A stretch of DNA of 64,000 nt from Chlorophyllum brunneum (lineage: Eukaryota > Basidiomycota > Agaricomycetes > Agaricales > Agaricaceae), in the NCBI GenBank assembly GCA_963576785.1, contig OY756140.1, forward strand, positions 310,001-374,000. Direction: 5' to 3'. The notes beneath the pieces are model-generated. The model searched no databases, was not told where the DNA came from, and was given only the letters and a program-made list of their open reading frames with translations. How positions within the stretch are numbered: the first letter of the stretch is position 1; each line of letters begins with the position of its first letter. The position numbers and the translations under genes were made by a program. This document shows positions 24,608 through 35,373 of the stretch, piece by piece.

Positions 24608-25941
24608 GCTCTAGAAGTCAGTGATGGCTCAAGGGTTGGGGATGTGGCCTATAAAAATGTTGATGTAGGGAGTATATTGCGCTTTGTAGTGAGGATTGTT
24701 GAGCTTGTACAACTTTCTACTGAATTGGAAGCCGATTTGGTCAGGCGATCTGACGATATTATAGATTGCAGTAGGTCCAAGAAAGATGACAAGATGATTT
24801 CTTGTGGAGTGACACTCGACAGCATGCCATTGGCGTGTCCCTGTGACTGCATTGAATTGGATCTCAGTTCTTTGCGGACCCATGAACCGGACTGGTTCCG
24901 AACCTTCGGATCGGCTGCGTCCGATCTTGGAAAGTGTGAACTGGCTCGCCTTCAGTTGGGCTCATTTCGGTATTTGGATAATGGATAAAAAGCCCAGAGG
25001 TTTTCATCCAAAGGTCAGTACCACCTCCTCGTCTCAGCCAGTCTACAATGCACTCAACCATCCTCTGCACTCCCGTCGTTGCTGCTGCCCATGCAATTGA
25101 CAGCCGATGCCTAACTTCCCCATCCTCCACATCACAAACATGTCACGACATTGCACCGTTCTCCGGGTGCCCCTCCGACAGCAATAGCGCGCCCCAGTGC
25201 TGCCACTGTGGCTGGCGCGGCTCTCATTCACCCAACTGCCCATTCCGCTGAAGAGCCATATCCTATCATGTGATTTTACATTTTTTGTACGTCCGTTCCA
25301 TCCCCAGGGTGTGACCAAAGTAACTTACTTCTCCACACAGGCTACCACAGCGACTTCACTCGGCATCTATACCACAGCCATCATCATCAGCATTTCTTGT
25401 TGCATCCTACGCTTTCGATATGCTCGCCACTATTTAATTCGACACCCTAATGCTTGTCCGAAAGGCTATCTTTCACCTTTCACCAACGAGATCGGAGGAC
25501 GGAGGGGGTCCGACAGCGTTTGTGTTGAGGTTGAATAATCATGTACTAGTATCACCACGGCATCTGTATACCTTGTTCTCCCCTCACTGCGGACCTATGA
25601 TGTAAGATAAGATAAACTTGATCTTTTTCGCTTGTTGCGGTGCCTGGCTCTTGTTCGAATCTGCCATCCTGTTTTCAACATGTCTGCAGCTCGTCTTCTT
25701 CTGTCGAACACCAATGACCTCGTGAATACAGTCAAATTCCTGACTCCTCATCGCTCCATCAGGGCTGGGGGTTTTGGGATTGAACATTCAACTCGGGACG
25801 TTGAACCTTGGAATTGCGGCCGGGATCCGGTTGTGGAATTTGCCGGAAGGGGAATGACCTTACCCAGGCTATGTTCAGTCCCCTGTACCCCGCACCTATC
25901 GCTTCACTCCACTGGACACTCACCTCAATTTGACATAGGCC
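24608..25941. other. Intergenic, with a possible small membrane-protein exon at about 25341-25538
   Basis: After the TPX2 stop, one forward stretch behind a CACACAG acceptor reads ATTATSLGIYTTAIIISIS then CCILRFRYARHYLIRHP and ends at 25538. It has one hydrophobic helix and Cys residues. An upstream exon with Cys-rich coding (CCHCGW near 25197) might belong to it. No family is recognised and the start is unclear. Confidence 0.3.
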
Positions 25942-27534
25942 ATGGCGCAAACACTATCGCCTCCTGCTCATTCTGATGAATTGACAATTTCATTCCCCGA
26001 GGACCATGTTCTTCTGCTAACCCTCAACCGGCCCAAGAACCTCAATGCTATGACGCCACAAATGACAGAAGACCTCAAACACGTATTAGATTGGTTTGAA
26101 GAAGAATCTCAATTGTGGTGAGTAAGCTGTATTGTAGTGAGTGGGTTGTGGTACTGAATTTGGTATCTGAATATGACTACTTTTGTGCTATCATCGTCGC
26201 TTTCATCGTATCATAGGGTCGTCATAGTGACAGGTGCGGGACGAATTTTCTGTGCGGGAGCCGATTTGAAAGCGTAAGTGGGAGCTCGCGTTTCACTATG
26301 TCAATGGCTACTGTCATTGCTATTGCCCACTGACGCCGTTCCCCTTCGGGTAGGTGGAATAAAAATCAGCAGGATGGATCTTCCAGCGAGCAGGCAAACA
26401 TAGCCTCAGACCCACATGGGTTTGGATCTCTTTCCCGGAGGCAGTCCAACAAGCCCATCGTCGCTGCCGTGAACGGGGGCGCCTATGGTGGTGGTGTTGA
26501 AATAGTTTTGAACTGCGACATCGTAATCACGAGTGATGATGCCAAGTTTGCCCTGCCAGAAGTCAAACGTGGTGTCGTTGCTGCTCAGGGAGGCGAGTAT
26601 GAGCAATGTTTCCCCATTTACTTGGCCCTTTTTTCGTCAAGTAACCTAGCGCAACTCGCCTGCTCATGGCGACTATCACACATCCCCTACCACACATCCC
26701 CCCATGTCGTTTTGTTAACTCCGTTTTCAACGCCTGAATTCACGACCATCACGCTCATTATTCCTCTACGGTACAGGTATCCCCCGTTTATTCCAAATAG
26801 CAGGTCACCAGGTGAATGATACCCTCCTCTTCCGGAGACACTTTCTCCTTTTCGAGCCCACCTATTTATTTCATCCGATATTCCATCAAATCGTAATCTC
26901 ATATCGAGTTTATGATCAGTCATCCTTGCACAAGGCCATCGTTATGACGTGCTGTGCCTATTCTGGCACCGAGCATCGAGCTGACTCCTGGTTCTGTCCA
27001 ACAGTTTGCTTCCGAGATGCTACTTACGGGAAGGACGATCTCTGCTACAGAGGCGTCCACGCGGTTCCGCTTGTGAGTACCTTGTGGATCAAGGTTTAGC
27101 TTTAGACCACTGACGAACATAATCATAACCTGAATCCCTCTCTGTACCTGATGAATAGCGTTAACACCGTCGTCCCAGCTGCACAGCTACTTCCCACAGC
27201 ACTGGCAGTCGCCAAGGAGATCGTGTCGAATTCACCTGATGCTGTTCAAAGTACGAAGCATGGCTTGTTGCTTTCTCAGAACATGAACCATTCCAAATCT
27301 CTTATGGCACACGTCTGGAGCAAGTTGAGCAATCGAGTATACAAGGCCGAGAACATTAGAGTACGTACTCAGCCGACAACCCGATCAAACTTTCTCATTC
27401 GGTCATGCATTCTAGGAGGGTCTCAAGGCGTTTGCGGAGGTAAGACAATTGTTCTATGAGCGCGTGGGACTATCATATTGACCGGATCCGTTTAGCGGCG
27501 GGCGCCCGTATGGCGAAATCCTGCGAAATTGTGA
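25942..27534 (+). CDS. Enoyl-CoA hydratase/isomerase family protein with peroxisomal signal
   Basis: Eight exons (25942-26117, 26217-26273, 26354-26592, 26777-26811, 27005-27072, 27159-27360, 27416-27439, 27496-27534) give 279 aa. Crotonase-fold features in order are LLTLNRPKNLNAM, VTGAGRIFCAGADLKA (oxyanion-hole loop), KPIVAAVNGGAYGGGVE, DIVITSDDAKFALPEVKRG, GGIPRLFQIAGHQ and ASEMLLTGRTISATEA. The catalytic loop suggests hydratase or isomerase activity on enoyl-CoA in fatty-acid beta-oxidation. The C-terminus is AKL, a PTS1-type peroxisome signal, so peroxisomal location is likely. Intron 3 uses a GC donor (GCGAGT); a GT donor would break the GGIPRLF frame. The exact substrate cannot be named. 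Confidence 0.92.
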
Positions 27535-30500
27535 AATGATTCACAAAATCTTCTTTTCGAAATTTCTAGTGCTTGGGTTTTGGGTTTAGAGTAGGGAAAA
27601 TTACGGAACGTCGGAGCGGAGCTCACAAATATGACGATGTATTCAGGGTCGACGGGGGGAGGGTAGTTACCTGGACGGTGGTGAAATGGAGAGGCTAGCC
27701 GCTGAGTAGAAATATGAATATGATTGGTACAACTCGACAGGACGGACATCATTGTGTGGCTCGTGGTCGACCATTTATGACGTATCTGCGCCGACTTCGG
27801 ATCGTAGAATGGAAAAGAACAAGAGACTAAGCGTGGTGCTGTGTTCCGTGTATTCCACTCCATATATCTCCTTGTTGAACGTTGTTGTCTCTCGTAATGC
27901 CGTGTTGACAACACAATACTTCGGGCGGGGAAGACAACAGTTCGGACCTTCGGAAACTTGAACGCGATGCACCAACTCATGTGTAATCTCCGCAATTCGC
28001 CTTCTAATTCTGATTATGAGGGCATCGAATGTTACAACCTTTTGTTGTCTGCGAGCCACAGCTCGAGTTTTCGATCCACTATTTTTAGGTGGTTGTTGGT
28101 TACGGTTCACGTTGGCCCTAAATCAATCGGCCTACTCTCGCCCCTTGCCCTCGACGTGCGCAGTGCGTCATAGCCACCGCTAATTAACTCTAATTTCAGG
28201 GGGGAAACGGACTATTGGATGCATGACATCACTTCCAATAAGCTGCCGAGCCTGAAGGCCTGAAGCTTGAACAATCATAGCTTTTGTGAGTTAAGTTTGG
28301 TGTTGTATGGAATGTGCGTGAGGCCTCCGAACTGTATTCCGGCTCACCTCTACCAGACCGGGTCGATGCCAGAACCAGCTTCCACTTCTTTCGTGGGGCC
28401 TTACAAATACCTTCAATAGTTCGCCGCGGCGGTTCCTACATATCGGCAGTGATATCCCATGCATACCCACCGTTGACCTTAGGGCTTCTACTTCGTAATC
28501 CCAGCATCATGATCCAAGAGCGCCTTCTTCACCCAATCCTAGAATAGATCCGAACATGGAATTTCCGAACCGCATAAGCCGTGCACCGAAAGAGCAATGG
28601 GAAAGGTGACATCAGTGAATAAGCGACACAATAGAAAGAATATAAGGGGCGGCGGGGAGCATGGAGTGGTGCTTAAGTCCGAGTATGAGGTTTGTTGATT
28701 GGGAGCGCAGGGTGAGGAGCCTGTGGGGTAAAGTGGTGCGAGTGGAAGAGCGGTGTTCAACTTGGCTAAATTCGTAGACTGTTGTGTAACAAATTCTGCA
28801 GTTGAAAGGTTACATCATTCGCAGGCAGAACTGTTGGACAAAGTGATCGGCGTCGGCATAGGTCGGTTCGTTGAATTCTGCCGACATTTTGAGGACGTTC
28901 TGTTCTGGAAGGGGCGAAGTAAGAACATCACTTCGTATTCTAGCGGGTATGTGTATCCCGTGCCCACCACCAAGTAAGTATGCCACTCTCTAGTGCCGCT
29001 CAAGTCTCGGTTATCTCCGGTATACACACTATCGACGCTTATGATCACGTAGTTTTCTCCTTCTATCCCATCTCTCGTTCCCGGATCGACCCTCGAAGAG
29101 ACGGTGGATATCAGCTGACCATCATGGTATGTTATTTATTTTTCGATACTGCGCTTCATGATCTTCTGCTCGAATTCAATCGCTTCCTTATCATATTCTT
29201 GCGAATCAAGGGGTTACTGATGGGCGCGATCGATCAGTTATGTCCAGTCACCATACCAAGCAGTCGTTTTTCCCCTTTCATCTCTTGCAGTTTGTGGACG
29301 TCTTTTCTTTTGGGAATTCCGAGGTAACAAGCCGTAAACGTGTCAACCAAGTGTCCAGAACGAAAGGGAGAGAAGATGTCACGACGTAGCGTGGGGTAAT
29401 GCCGCATCTTGCAGGGGCTGGGGTGTGGGGAAGGGTCTTTAATTCCCCAGAAGTAGAGAAGCTCGGCTATGACAGGTACATGTATTACGACGGGTGATCC
29501 CATGGTCCATTGGCGGCGAGAACCCAACCTGCAGCCCCCGACGGTGGGGAAGTCATGTTAGCTGCTGCCGAGCCGAAAGTCGCCTGGTCACATCACGAGT
29601 TTCACTTTATTGAATGAGGACGATTCGATACTGGCCCTCACCGACCTTATTGGGCAAAGTCCATCCACCACAAAGCCAAGGGACAAGTCCAAGGACCTGT
29701 GCCCTGAGGCCTGGGCAATGATTAGAGTCTTTGTTTTTTGTGTTCACCCTCAAAGCAATCTGAGCCCACAGACATTGAATACCACAGAATCATCGAAGAC
29801 CCTGAGGTCCCGAGACCTATGTAATTGTGAGTCCGGCGACCATCATATATCTACCTTTCAAGTCACCATACGTGAGCTATTTGATAGGTTCTTGGGTGAA
29901 AGTGACAGATGGCGGGAAAAAAATATGGGCGCCTCGCCTAGACCCAAGGGTCCAGTCATCGAACAAACATGCGTGATGCAAGGACAACTGAATGTGGGCT
30001 CAAAAAGTATACGAAACGCCCAGGTGCCTCAAAGCCGCCCATCATACTTGCCACACTATTAAAGGAACATTTTTGGCAGGAAGGTCATTTGGATGGCAGG
30101 ATTGAACTGGGTCAGTTTAAGAAAACCAACAAGGACGGTTCGTTTTGGTCAGCAAGGTTACAGACAGTTCACTCTGAGAAGTCGATCGATACATCAATTC
30201 TAGTCTGGGGAAAATAGCCATCGTGACCTACTGGGTGCCTGCGGCATTGTTCACAAGAAAAACCCATGGATCGTCTTTCGTCATCGTTTGACAGCCCTGA
30301 TTTCGGCACGGTGCTGATAAGATAATGGCGCAGCACGCTGATTCAAAGCCACTGACATTTTTCTGCTTCTAACCGCGATCATATATCATTGGTAGCTACA
30401 GTGATGAGATTCTTGTGAGCTTCCGAATACGTGGTGGGCGTGTTTAGTTGGTGTTGAAGGTGGTGTCCTGGAACTTCCTTTTCAAGTTCATCATTCAAAA

Positions 30501-33347
30501 AATTCAGGGATACATCCTCGCGGAAGTAGTTGCAAAGGTCGAGATCTCCGTGGGATTACTTCAAGACCGCCCATACATCCACATGTTCGCCAGGACCCTG
30601 AACAAGACCCCTAGTGGGCGTGTGCAAATACGGACAAAGAACGACCAGGTGATTTCGGATAACTCGATGCCAGGTCCGTCCCAGGCGGAAACACTATGCA
30701 GGGTTGGAGGGACGAGGGTCTTTGTTCAAACAAAACGCATAATATTAGCCCTTGATATGTCACATATCCACAGTGGCCTTTCGGGTATGCAACCTTGAGC
30801 TCCAATATCTATTGACATTGACCAAACATCACCTCATGCGCCAAGTCGCGACTTCACCTCTGCTTGGAGACTATCCATTGATACAGTTAATTTGATGGAT
30901 TATTCTGGTCTGAACGTGTAGCTCGGATGGTTCACTGGGCTAGTTCACCTTTGAGTGGATTCTTGTCATTCCACTCAAACTATCAAACCATCAAGCACAT
31001 ATATCTTACTACCGTCATATTAGAAGTCTATTCGACAGGTTTATCACATTCGACAGCGCGCAAACATAACATTAAGACAGCTCCTGGAATCAACGGTTAC
31101 CTAGTGGTCACATTACCTTTGGATCAACGGACCGAATGGAAAGTATATCCTTAAATCCGATGATACAGGCTCGCCCAGACTTCACCACGAGGAAGAAGCT
31201 CTCATGTCCGCCACAAGTGTAGTGACGTAGTGGTGAACCTTTTGCAGATTGGACCAGATCACCTCCAGCGGACGAGTGCATGCCCAAGTTCCACTATGAT
31301 GGTTAATCAGAAGAAAAGCAAATTTTTGAAAAACGAGCATCACCAACTGGTAAGCGTTCGGCGATAAATTTTCCGAGCCCACAAGACACCGACCCGGTAC
31401 CGACGCCTCCGGAACCACGAATGTTGTTTGCACAGTCTTGGCTTGAGGATTCGTGAACCTTTCCATTTCTACTGACAAAAATGTGCTTGAAACGTTTACG
31501 AGTCAGGGTTAACCGATAGAGCTTGTTTGCTTATCGGGTCTATCAATGACGAATGAGACAGCCTGGTGTCTCCAACATAGCCATACCCAAGTGTCAATTT
31601 CATATATTGGCTAATCCAACGAATCAAGAGAGCAGAGCTAACCCAGTTGGTTAGACTCGCGTATCTAGCGAGGTAATCGGACCTCGAAAATAAAATTGAC
31701 AAAATTGGAGCGAGAGAACTTTAAGCCTCGAGGCGCCTCGTCGGTTATATCTATATGGAGGCGTTTATTCGGAACTCGGAACTAGGATTAGATAGTATCA
31801 CTGGATGAACTTGAGGCAAAGTCTATACAGGACCCTGTAACATGTTCCATGCGGCGCGAAAGCTCAGCGGTCCCCTTTGCTCGGAAACCCTGGATTCGAG
31901 TAAATGGGAGTACTGGCAGGGTTCTCAACAATGATACGATAACCGAATGGTTGGGTTTTGAAGCGAACCATTGAGACGCAGGAGTAAGGTGATTAATACA
32001 GAGTGATACGTGTTTAATGGCCGAAACATTTCTGCTCCGGAGTGACCCTCTTCTTCCATGATGGTGCTCATTCATCCGGTACGTGAGCGGCCCAAGTAAT
32101 ATGTGCATGGTCAGGGTGGTTTTTGGGATCAGATCGCGATACAAAAGTCTTTATATGCCTCTCCCAAACCACTCTCAAGCCTGCAATTGACATACAAGTT
32201 GTTCTCAGGTCACGCAAGCTTCAAGGGGTTAGAATATATGGGAAGTAATGGAAAGTTCGGCGTTGGTACCCCACATTTTCGCCATGAGGACGGAGCAGCT
32301 TGGCAGTTTTTTTGAGTCTTTCGTGCCGAGCTACCCTTCTTACTTGTTATATTGGACAAGGTTATCAATGCAGTCTAGACCTAGGCTTTTGTGGAGAGGT
32401 ACGATGGTTTGAAGGTGGAGAACGTATTTATAAAGTAGCGGGTTATCCGTTGCCCGACGGTTATGTCATGGTTGAGATAGTGCAGACCTTTGTTGTCTGC
32501 CAAATTTACAAACTACATCAACACCTACAACATTCGGACTTGAATACACAGCCCTCTCAAACGCGCCGGAGGCTCCCGAGGTTATATATTTGAGCCTGGT
32601 GGAGAAGTCTAGACTCGGGTTGATTCAAGCTTCAGGCGTCAGTAGAGAGCCAATTGTAAGAGACTCTGGTATTGAATGTGAATGAATAGGGCCGATGTCA
32701 TGGTAGACTAAAAGATACCCGACGTGATGACAAACACTAGAACAAACTGTCATCGAATGGCCTCTCGGATAGTTTACCGGTGGGCAAACATGAAGTGCGA
32801 GGGAATCTCACTTCAAACTGGCTATTAACGACCAATAGGGATGTGACATACTTGGTTTGTTGACCCTATTATTTTGGTCGCCTGTTCGCCTGCCACTGGT
32901 TCGCAGCTCGTCTTATTCTTGAGACTGTTGCGTGGCCCTGGAGGTGAGATGAAGTTGGCTAGTATTGTGTCGTCCACCCTGTGCTGATTAAACTATAAAT
33001 GAGTTCAGGAGGACATACGGGTGCCGGTTCCTGAACGATTGGATCAACATATATGTCGAGGGGAAGGCACATCTTTTTTTCAATGTTTTGCGTGAGTAAA
33101 GTCTTGGGTCGATATTCACGCCAAACTACTGGTACATTGACTATGATATCAAAAAAACTAGCGTTCATATACGGAACAACATTCTTCAACAAATGTCAAT
33201 CAAGAGCTTTTAGAGTGGCTTGCCAAGATACGTAAGCGAGGATGAGCAGTTGTGTGGAATTAAACTCAAGGCACCGGAGGGCGATCCGCTGATCGTGAGA
33301 ATATTCGGCATGGATGCAAATTTGATGGACAAGGACATGGGCTGGTG
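27535..33347. other. 5.8-kb gene-poor stretch with scattered open frames of unknown origin
   Basis: No domain was recognised. Forward open frames of 75-150 codons at 29610-30062, 29969-30217, 30448-30798, 30927-31154 and 32103-32593 have protein-like composition but no shared frame, start or clear splice chain. One segment before ATP23 (about 33050-33345) reads LKAPEGDPLIVRIFGMDANL in one frame and might be a broken gene. It looks like decayed or fast-evolving coding material rather than simple spacer. Confidence 0.4.
31636..31690 (+). other. tRNA-like relic
   Basis: A D-arm-like TAACCCAGTTGGTTAGA (box A-like) is followed by a perfect 5-bp anticodon-type stem CTCGC/GCGAG enclosing a 7-nt loop GTATCTA. 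The expected T-arm (GGTTCGAATCC) is degraded to GGACCTCGAAA and no acceptor stem pairs. A tRNA pseudogene or SINE head is possible; a functional tRNA is unlikely. Confidence 0.25.
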
Positions 33348-34276
33348 ATGAACGACTCGACCATACCTCAAACTCCTTCCCCCTCGCCCTCCCCAGATTC
33401 TTCTAGACCCTCTAGTGCGTTTGAGCGATGGAGAAGAAAGGCTATGCTGATAACGGGCATTGGTGTGACCGAGGAAGAGCGACTTATGGACTTACGGGTG
33501 CACCAGACACGTCATTGTGAAAAGACCAAAGAATACCTTATGAGCTACAGTCAGTCTAGGATTCGGCTCTCTCTCCATATAATGATTTAAAACTTTCGGC
33601 GACCTGTCCATAGGTCCTGCTGTTGTGTTTATGCTCAAGCATCTGAAGGAGAGTGGTTGTGAAGTCCCGAAATCAAATGTTTTGTGTGCACCGTGCGACC
33701 TAACGCGCGCTGGTGGGTTTACCCCGGACCCAGGCGCAGTGGTCTTGTGCTCAGGCCATTTCTTCAGCGAATCGCACATGGAGCATACTCTTGTGCATGA
33801 GCTCATGCATATGTATGACCATTGCAGGTTCAAGATAGACTGGAGTAATCTTCGGCACCATGCCTGCAGTGAGGTAAGTAAACTTCGTGGAATCGCATAA
33901 AACCCGATCATGACTGAGGTCATATCCCAACTCCTTGCTTGTATAGATTCGGGCAAATAGCTTGAGTGGGGACTGTCGATATACTCGTGAATTGAGACGG
34001 GGGTTTGTCTCTTTTTCCAAGCAGCACCAGGTAAGTTGACGAAGCCGCTGTACGACTGGTACTAGATGCTGATTGATGGTAGGCTTGTGTACGGCGGCGA
34101 GCTGCGATGTCCGTCGCTGCGAATCCGGCATGTCCCGATGCTGAGACGGCCGAGAAGGTTGTCAACGAAGTGTGGGACAGTTGTTTCAACGATACTAGAC
34201 CGTTCGATGAGGTTCGTTCTCGGCCATGCCTCTTACACGCAGGCTGACGCCACACTACTCTACCCAGATATATTGA
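33348..34276 (+). CDS. ATP23: Mitochondrial inner-membrane protease Atp23
   Basis: Five exons (33348-33549, 33614-33873, 33947-34030, 34083-34211, 34268-34276) give 227 aa, a normal family length. The zinc metalloprotease motif is in [16 protein letters not shown], with the HExxH His and Glu residues and the following Asp. Conserved Cys residues surround it: [42 protein letters not shown] and [16 protein letters not shown]. In yeast, Atp23 processes subunit 6 of the F0 ATP synthase and aids its assembly in the intermembrane space; the many Cys fit import by the Mia40 pathway. The start ATG at 33348 is preceded by an in-frame GTG. The last exon is only 9 nt (Ile, Tyr, stop). Confidence 0.95.
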
Positions 34277-34529
34277 AGGGTAGAGCGTAGAACGGGTATA
34301 CTAGTGGCTTAATTGTAGAGGCTCAAGGGCGTGTGCTGGGACCGTGTTCTCGAAGCCAGGTAGAGTAGCCAATTACAGTGGGCAGTGAATGATCCGCGTG
34401 TGAATGCCCTTGTTTGGTTGTGCTTGCCGGCGTGCCATAAAATTCCAGTGTCTCACTCCACCCCTCGTCAACGCCCTTTCACTTTCTTCTGCGCGCTTCC
34501 TTCCCTCCCACCTTTTGTACTCCTCAAAA

Positions 34530-35373
34530 ATGATGTTCAAGCTCAGGTTGGTGCATTATAGCTGCTTGTTCCCCTCAGTAGATGTTCAGAGCTTCATTTC
34601 AGCCTCCTTGTCGCCCTCGTCGCTCCTTTTGTTTCTGCTCTGCAGGTCAACCAGCCAAGCCAGGCCGTTACTTCTGGTGGTTCCATGACTTTCACTTGGA
34701 CGGTTGAAAATGGCGATCCGTAGGTCTATGTTGTATCCAAAGTCTATTGATTTCTCAGTTTTCGCAGTTCCTCGTTTGATGTTCTCTTGAGCAACCCTAC
34801 TTTCCACGACACCTTTGCCGTTGCGAACAATGTTGATGCGAGTAAGGGCACTCTGACCATCAATATCCCTCTTGTTCCTGAGAAGTGCGTCGCTGTGTGA
34901 TCCCTAGCCTTGACAAACTAATCTTTTTTTATAGTCAGGCATACACTATTCAATTAACCGCCATTAATGACGCTACCAAGCCCCTTGCTGAGTCTCCCTC
35001 GTTCACCATTGGTGCTGCTAGCACTTCAGTCAGTGCCTCAACTTCCGCCGTTCTGCCCACCGTGACGGGCGCCACAACCCGCTCTGCCACCACCACTATT
35101 CCCGTTCCCACGTGAGTCCGATGGAATCCAGACTTCCTGAGCTTGTCTTGAATCTTTTGTAGCGAAACCCCTCTTACGTCTTCGGCGTTTGGTATCACTG
35201 TCAGCAACACCCAGACTGCCTCTACCGCAGTCACACCTGCTGGATCCAATACCGGCGCGCCCGCTACCACAACATCAAACGCTGCTGCTCTCCCTGTTCG
35301 TTTTGATATGAACATGGGTATCATTACCTCTATGGTTCTCTCGGTGATTGCCGGCGTAGTCGTCGCTCTCTGA
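34530..35373 (+). CDS. Kre9/Knh1-like GPI-anchored Ser/Thr-rich cell-wall protein
   Basis: Five exons (34530-34546, 34603-34719, 34768-34884, 34935-35111, 35163-35373) give 212 aa. A signal peptide (MMFKLSLLVALVAPFVSA) is followed by a Kre9/Knh1 N-terminal-type beta-sandwich: LQVNQPSQAVTSGGSMTFTW, then FDVLLSNPTFHDTFAVA and YTIQLTAIND. A Ser/Thr/Ala-rich stalk follows, probably O-mannosylated. The C-terminus has small residues (SNAAALP) before a hydrophobic end (SMVLSVIAGVVVAL), typical of GPI attachment. Such proteins are common in basidiomycete secretomes; the yeast relatives act in beta-1,6-glucan assembly, but that role here is not shown. Surface location is well supported. Confidence 0.88.
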
